Positions 60,324 through 64,000 of a stretch of 64,000 nt of DNA are shown here, in pieces; positions within the stretch are counted from its first letter, which is position 1; each line of letters opens with the position of its first letter. The notes beneath the pieces were generated by a model. It was not told the origin of the DNA. It saw only the letters and a list, made by a program, of their open reading frames with translations, and did not search any database. This DNA is from Spirometra erinaceieuropaei (Eukaryota; Platyhelminthes; Cestoda; Diphyllobothriidea; Diphyllobothriidae): positions 83,347-147,346 of the forward strand of contig CACRXP010000377.1 of the NCBI GenBank assembly GCA_902702965.1, in the 5' to 3' direction. The position numbers and the translations under genes are program-made.

Positions 60324-62423
60324 CGAGACCTGACGAAAGGCTTCGACACGGTGAATCGTGAAGGATTGTGGAAGATAATGCAGAAATTCGGCTGCCCGGA
60401 GCGATTCACTCAAAAGGTGCGTCAGCTGCACGACGGTATGATGGCGCGAGTCACGAACAACGGAGCTGCCTCAGAGACATTCGCAGTGACCAGTGGAGTG
60501 AAGCAGGGCTGCGTACTGGCGCCTAACCTCTTCAGTCTTATATTCTCTGCCATGCTGATGGACGCCTACCGCGACGAACGCCCCGTGATCCGCATCGCCT
60601 ACAGGATGGACGGTCACCTGCTGAATCAACGGCGGATGCACTTCCAATCACGCGTATCCACAACAACCGTTCACGAACTCCTCTTCGCCGACGACTGCGC
60701 CCTGAACACCACCTCAGAAGAGGAGATGCAACGGAGCATGGACCTGTTCTCCGCCGCCTGCGAGAACTTCGGTCTGGTCATTAACACGCAGAAGACGGTG
60801 GTGATGCACCAACCGCCACCCAACTCAGCCACAGCCCCCAACGCGTCGCCGCAAATCAGCGTGAATGGGACCCTACTGCAAGTGGTGGAGATCTTACCGT
60901 ACCTGGGCAGTACTCTCTCCCGCACCACCAAGATTGATAACGAAGTCGCCAACAGGATCTCGAAAGCCAGTCAAGCCTTCGGTCGTCTCCAAAGCATAGT
61001 TTTGAATCGTCACGGTCTTCAGCTGAGCACGAAGCTGAAGATGTACAAGGCCGTTATCCTGCCGACGCTACAGTACGGAGCAGAGACCTGGACGGTGTAC
61101 ACGAGGCAGGCACGCCGTCTTAACCACTTCCACCTCAGTTGTCTTCGTCGCATCCTGCGGCTGAACTGGCAGGATCGCATCCCCGACACTGATGTGCTGG
61201 AACGAACGGGAATGCTCAGCATCTACTCCATGTTGAGACAAATGCAGCTGCGCTGGAGCGGCCACCTGGTGCACATGGACGACGAGCGGCTACCCAAACG
61301 ACTCTTCTACGGAGACGTCGCGACGGGTTCCCATCGTCAAGGAGGCACAATTCGTCGATACAAGGATACCCTGAAGTCCTCCCTGAAGCTACTGCAAATC
61401 AACCCGACCAACTGGGAAGAGCTCGCCTGCGATCGTCCGGCATGGAGGAGAACAGTGAAGACGGGCGCTGCTATCCACAAAACCAACCGCATCGCCGCCG
61501 CCAAAGCGAAACGCGAAGACCGCAAATCACAACTTCGCCCAGTTCGCAACGCCGCCGCACAACCTCTCCCTACGTGTCCTCGATGCCACCGGACATTCTG
61601 GGCTCGAATCGGACTTGTTGGACATCTTCGGATTAACTGCGCCCCTCGAACTGCACCAACCATCGTCCCCCCGCCTGCCTCTTCTTCCTCCTCTCCGCCG
61701 CCAACTAACCCTGAGAATTCTTCTGACTTACCACTTCCATCATCCTCCTCTTTCTCCTCCTCCTCCTCCTCCTCCTACTCGCCCACTGCTCCAACGGCGG
61801 CCGCTCAGGCGACTGTCCCGCGCACAGCAACCGACACTACCACCACCTCCCCCGAATCCAGAAATGAGGATCAGGACTACACCTGCCCTCACTGCGACCG
61901 TATCTTCACCTCACACATCGGCCTGGTCAGTCACTTCCGAATCTATCGCACAGAGACTGGCGAACCAGTGCGTGAAGCACCAATTTACACCCATCGCGCT
62001 CGCCTCCACTGCCCACACTGCCCTCGAACCTTCACGCGTCGCATGGGCTTTTTCGGCCTCATGCGCATCCACGAGAGCGGACTTGACCGCACTCCCGACA
62101 CATCCACCACATCCAACACATCCACCGTGCACACCCACTTCCTCGTTTCATCCGTCCGCGCCACCACCACAACCACCACCGCCTCCTCTGTAGCTGACAC
62201 TGACACCGCTGACTTCTCATGTCCACACTGTCCACGCACATTCACCGCACGCATCGGCCTGGTCGGTCACTTTCGAATCCATCGCACAGAGACTGGCGAA
62301 CCAGTGCTTGGAGCACTCACCTATACCCACCAAGCTCGTCTCAACTGCCCACACTGTCCTCGCACTTTCAGGCATCGCACGGGCCGATTCGGCCACATGC
62401 GCATCCAAGACGATCTGCGGTAG
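60324..62423 (+). CDS. 5'-truncated LINE: reverse transcriptase with zinc-finger tail
   Basis: This frame of about 700 codons is open from 60324; the copy is truncated within the RT, since [13 protein letters not shown] begins at the break, so no true start exists. RT motifs are [19 protein letters not shown] and [10 protein letters not shown], whose FADD box gives the catalytic aspartates. The C-terminal region after the palm includes [32 protein letters not shown] and [14 protein letters not shown] Ser/Thr/Pro-rich linker (TCC runs) and five C2H2-like fingers follow, near residues 409, 511, 553, 623 and 666. Only the fourth ([20 protein letters not shown], then H) has all four ligands. Related to the RTE-like non-LTR group by motif. 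Absence of stops marks it as the youngest element here, but it lacks the endonuclease and half the RT, so it cannot mobilise itself. Confidence 0.85.
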   Translation, partial: RDLTKGFDTVNREGLWKIMQKFGCPERFTQKVRQLHDGMMARVTNNGAASETFAVTSGVKQGCVLAPNLFSLIFSAMLMDAYRDERPVIRIAYRMDGHLLNQRRMHFQSRVSTTTVHELLFADDCALNTTSEEEMQRSMDLFSAACENFGLVINTQKTVVMHQPPPNSATAPNASPQISVNGTLLQVVEILPYLGSTLSRTTKIDNEVANRISKASQAFGRLQSIVLNRHGLQLSTKLKMYKAVILPTLQYGAETWTVYTRQARRLNHFHLSCLRRILRLNWQDRIPDTDVLERTGMLSIYSMLRQMQLRWSGHLVHMDDERLPKRLFYGDVATGSHRQGGTIRRYKDTLKSSLKLLQINPTNWEELACDRPAWRRTVKTGAAIHKTNRIAAAKAKREDRKSQLRPVRNAAAQPLPTCPRCHRTFWARIGLVGHLRINCAPRTAPTIVPPPASSSSSPPPTNPENSSDLPLPSSSSFSSSSSSSYSPTAPTAAAQATVPRTATDTTTTSPESRNEDQDYTCPHCDRIFTSHIGLVSHFRIYRTETGEPVREAPIYTHRARLHCPHCPRTFTRRMGFFGLMRIHESGLDRTPDTSTTSNTSTVHTHFLVSSVRATTTTTTASSVADTDTADFSCPHCPRTFTARIGLVGHFRIHRTETGEPVLGALTYTHQARLNCPHCPRTFRHRTGRFGHMRIQDDLR

Positions 62424-63470
62424 ACAACCGCCAGCCACACCACACATTCACTCACTCCCTACCTCCTCCACCACCACCATCACCCCACCAGAAATCAACA
62501 CTCACACACCTCATGCACCCAAATGCCAGCTCCCACCGAAGTGGGAAGTCCACATCTCGACTCGGTCCCCATGCGGCTTCGGCTGCACGGGAGACTTGAG
62601 TCCGTGACTATCCCGAAATGTCAAGCGTCGTAGATAGGAAGGTTGCTGATTGACGCCCGCTCTCGATTCACGCAGTTCGTTGCGTTAGGTGTGTGTTGTG
62701 TGGAGTGGCGGACAGGTGGGCTGAGAACGGGCTGAGACAGCACCTTCCACGGCACCCTCACGCAAGTGAGTGACACGCCGTTCAACCCCCGTTGTGTGAA
62801 ATCCTGGTGTTTGTGTGTATGGGGGGCCAGGTCGTGCTGTGGCGCGCGCAGGAATGGTCAGTGGACCGTGCCAGCCACCGCGCCCATTTCCCACTCCAGT
62901 CTTCTGACCGGCTCGGACAGTGGCTGGCGTGTGGGGATGGGAAGGGAGAGTGAGGTCGACGACTCAGCGCACTTTCTCCTCACTATAAACAGTCTGACGC
63001 GCTTGAAGCTATCACAGTGCGATAAAAGCCGTGGCTTGGATGGTTGCCAACTGACGGGGTAACTTGGACCTCCACCTTAACTGGTGGTGGTCTGAGAGTC
63101 AGGGTGCAATGGCTCCTTCTTAATGTGGCTTTATGGCACTCCCACCACAGTGTGGGATCCGAGCCAAGCGATGGCGGCACGTCTAGGTACGGCTTCGGTC
63201 GTACCAGTCTCTAAATCTCCGTTGTGTTTGTCAAAATCCTGGTTGTTTGTTGTGTGGATCAGGGGGTGTGGTGGAACGCCAAGGTGAGGATCCGTCCGAG
63301 CCATCCACCTGCGGCCTCCCTCGTCTCCGGTTTTCTTGACTCTGTCTTGACACCGGGCTCGGGCGAGAGAGGAGGAGAGGGTGTAGGTAGATGCTACGCA
63401 AGTCTATCGGCACTATAAACCCTTGCGTAGGTCACCGTCCCTGCTCCCATTGCTGCTGCAACTGTGGGGC
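62424..63470 (+). repeat. 3' tail of the zinc-finger LINE with diverged direct repeat
   Basis: GC-rich DNA follows the stop codon. Two segments of about 215 bases are diverged direct repeats. Segment 62785-63000 begins CCGTTGTGTGAAATCCTGGT and ends CACTATAAACAGTCTG. Segment 63216-63430 begins CCGTTGTGTTTGTCAAAATC and ends CACTATAAACCCTTG. Fragments of this tail also occur at 11170-11230 and 16750-16990. Open frames here on both strands are products of GC-richness, not genes. The exact 3' end of the element is not evident. Confidence 0.55.
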
Positions 63471-63747
63471 ACACGGTGGACATCATAGAAACCGATGGTC
63501 GAACTGTCATCTCGCAGTCAAAACTGCCATCATTGTCGCCATGTTTACTGAGCATACCTACAATATGCCGCAACCCCGGATATTTGCGGAATAATTTACT
63601 TCTGTCTAGAAGACCATCTTTTTCAGTCGATGCTGCTGGGCTGTAGGATTTTAACTTACATCTTATCGAGCGGGAGTTCGTACTTTGAAACAAGGTGTTT
63701 TTGCGTAGTGTGGTTCAACAGAGGAAGAGGCCTCATATCAAGAGCTG

Positions 63748-64000
63748 CAATAAGTGGGCTAACTCATGATATGTCAACCAAGACTCAAAAATGTGATTAC
63801 GTTTCGAAAATATCAATTACGTAGTGCTATAAAACCCAAAATCCTTTAAAATGTCTGTATTATAATTCGATCACCACAGACTGTCTGCTTTTGAAATGAC
63901 TTTTTGGCTGAATACAAAGGCCACACCTAGGAAAAATGAGTACTTATGTAACATCCATTTGCCTCATTGATGTTTGATGTCATTGAAAATATGATTATAT
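63748..64000. mobile_element. Left arm of the palindromic transposon, cut by window end
   Basis: CAATAAGTGGGCTAACTCAT starts the arm and resembles, reversed, the right end at 38670-38698 (CAGTAGGTGGGCTAACTTAC). Further in, GAAAAATGAGTACTTATGTA corresponds to GTAAAAATGACTACTTAAAT at 13240. The remainder lies beyond the window. Confidence 0.5.

Noticed and set aside
61615..62193. 192-codon proline-rich frame overlapping the LINE
   Set aside because: It is a shadow of the 690-codon LINE frame, created by the TCC- and CCA-rich linker and finger DNA.
61576..62423. Row of C2H2 fingers as a host transcription factor
   Set aside because: The fingers are in one open frame with a reverse transcriptase, and a second copy on the minus strand at 11.2 kb has the same arrangement, so they belong to the mobile element.

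Overview
This is AT-rich eukaryotic DNA, dense in decayed mobile elements and holding at most a few host exons. Best guess is a flatworm, most likely a diphyllobothriidean tapeworm. The guess rests on the LINE-type reverse transcriptase with a C-terminal row of C2H2-like fingers ([20 protein letters not shown] type), which I recall as abundant in that group, and on several Penelope-like elements (PLEs). No bacterial operon, CRISPR array, rRNA or convincing tRNA was seen. All homology calls come from reading the sequence, not from a search.

Layout. 0-11 kb: a possible multi-exon host gene on the minus strand. Its best exons (1952-2148 and 660-827) share an exon and its phases with a second possible gene on the plus strand at 45.5-48 kb. 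Its introns hold a PLE tail and a 354-bp foldback element carrying two opposed hammerhead-ribozyme-like motifs. 11.2-14 kb: a decayed minus-strand copy of the zinc-finger LINE abuts a 1-kb palindromic TA-flanked transposon. 14-19 kb: mostly unassigned.

19-37.5 kb: a large, diverged direct tandem duplication (copy A 19058-27733, copy B 27843-37462). Each copy carries a PLE N-terminal scrap, diverged repeat units of about 430 bp, a PLE C-terminal pseudogene and a CR1/jockey-like LINE pseudogene. Each has private insertions: a microsatellite-filled hAT-like element in A, a 1.9-kb TA-flanked element in B.

37.5-52 kb: largely unassigned, with the plus-strand candidate gene (three exons with matching phases and a polyA signal) and more copies of the palindromic transposon. 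52-58 kb: a minus-strand PLE pseudogene interrupted at a TA by a broken Tc1/mariner element. 59-64 kb: a composite PLE 3' end, a transposon-arm fragment, then the longest open frame of the window, a 5'-truncated zinc-finger LINE (60324-62423) with its GC-rich 3' tail, and a last transposon arm cut by the window end.

How the parts relate: nearly everything recognisable is selfish DNA and its relics, often nested (Tc1 in PLE, TA element in a duplicated PLE, palindromic transposon beside a LINE). The two candidate host genes are interesting because they share an exon with conserved intron phases and look like diverged paralogs of an unrecognised membrane or secreted protein family.
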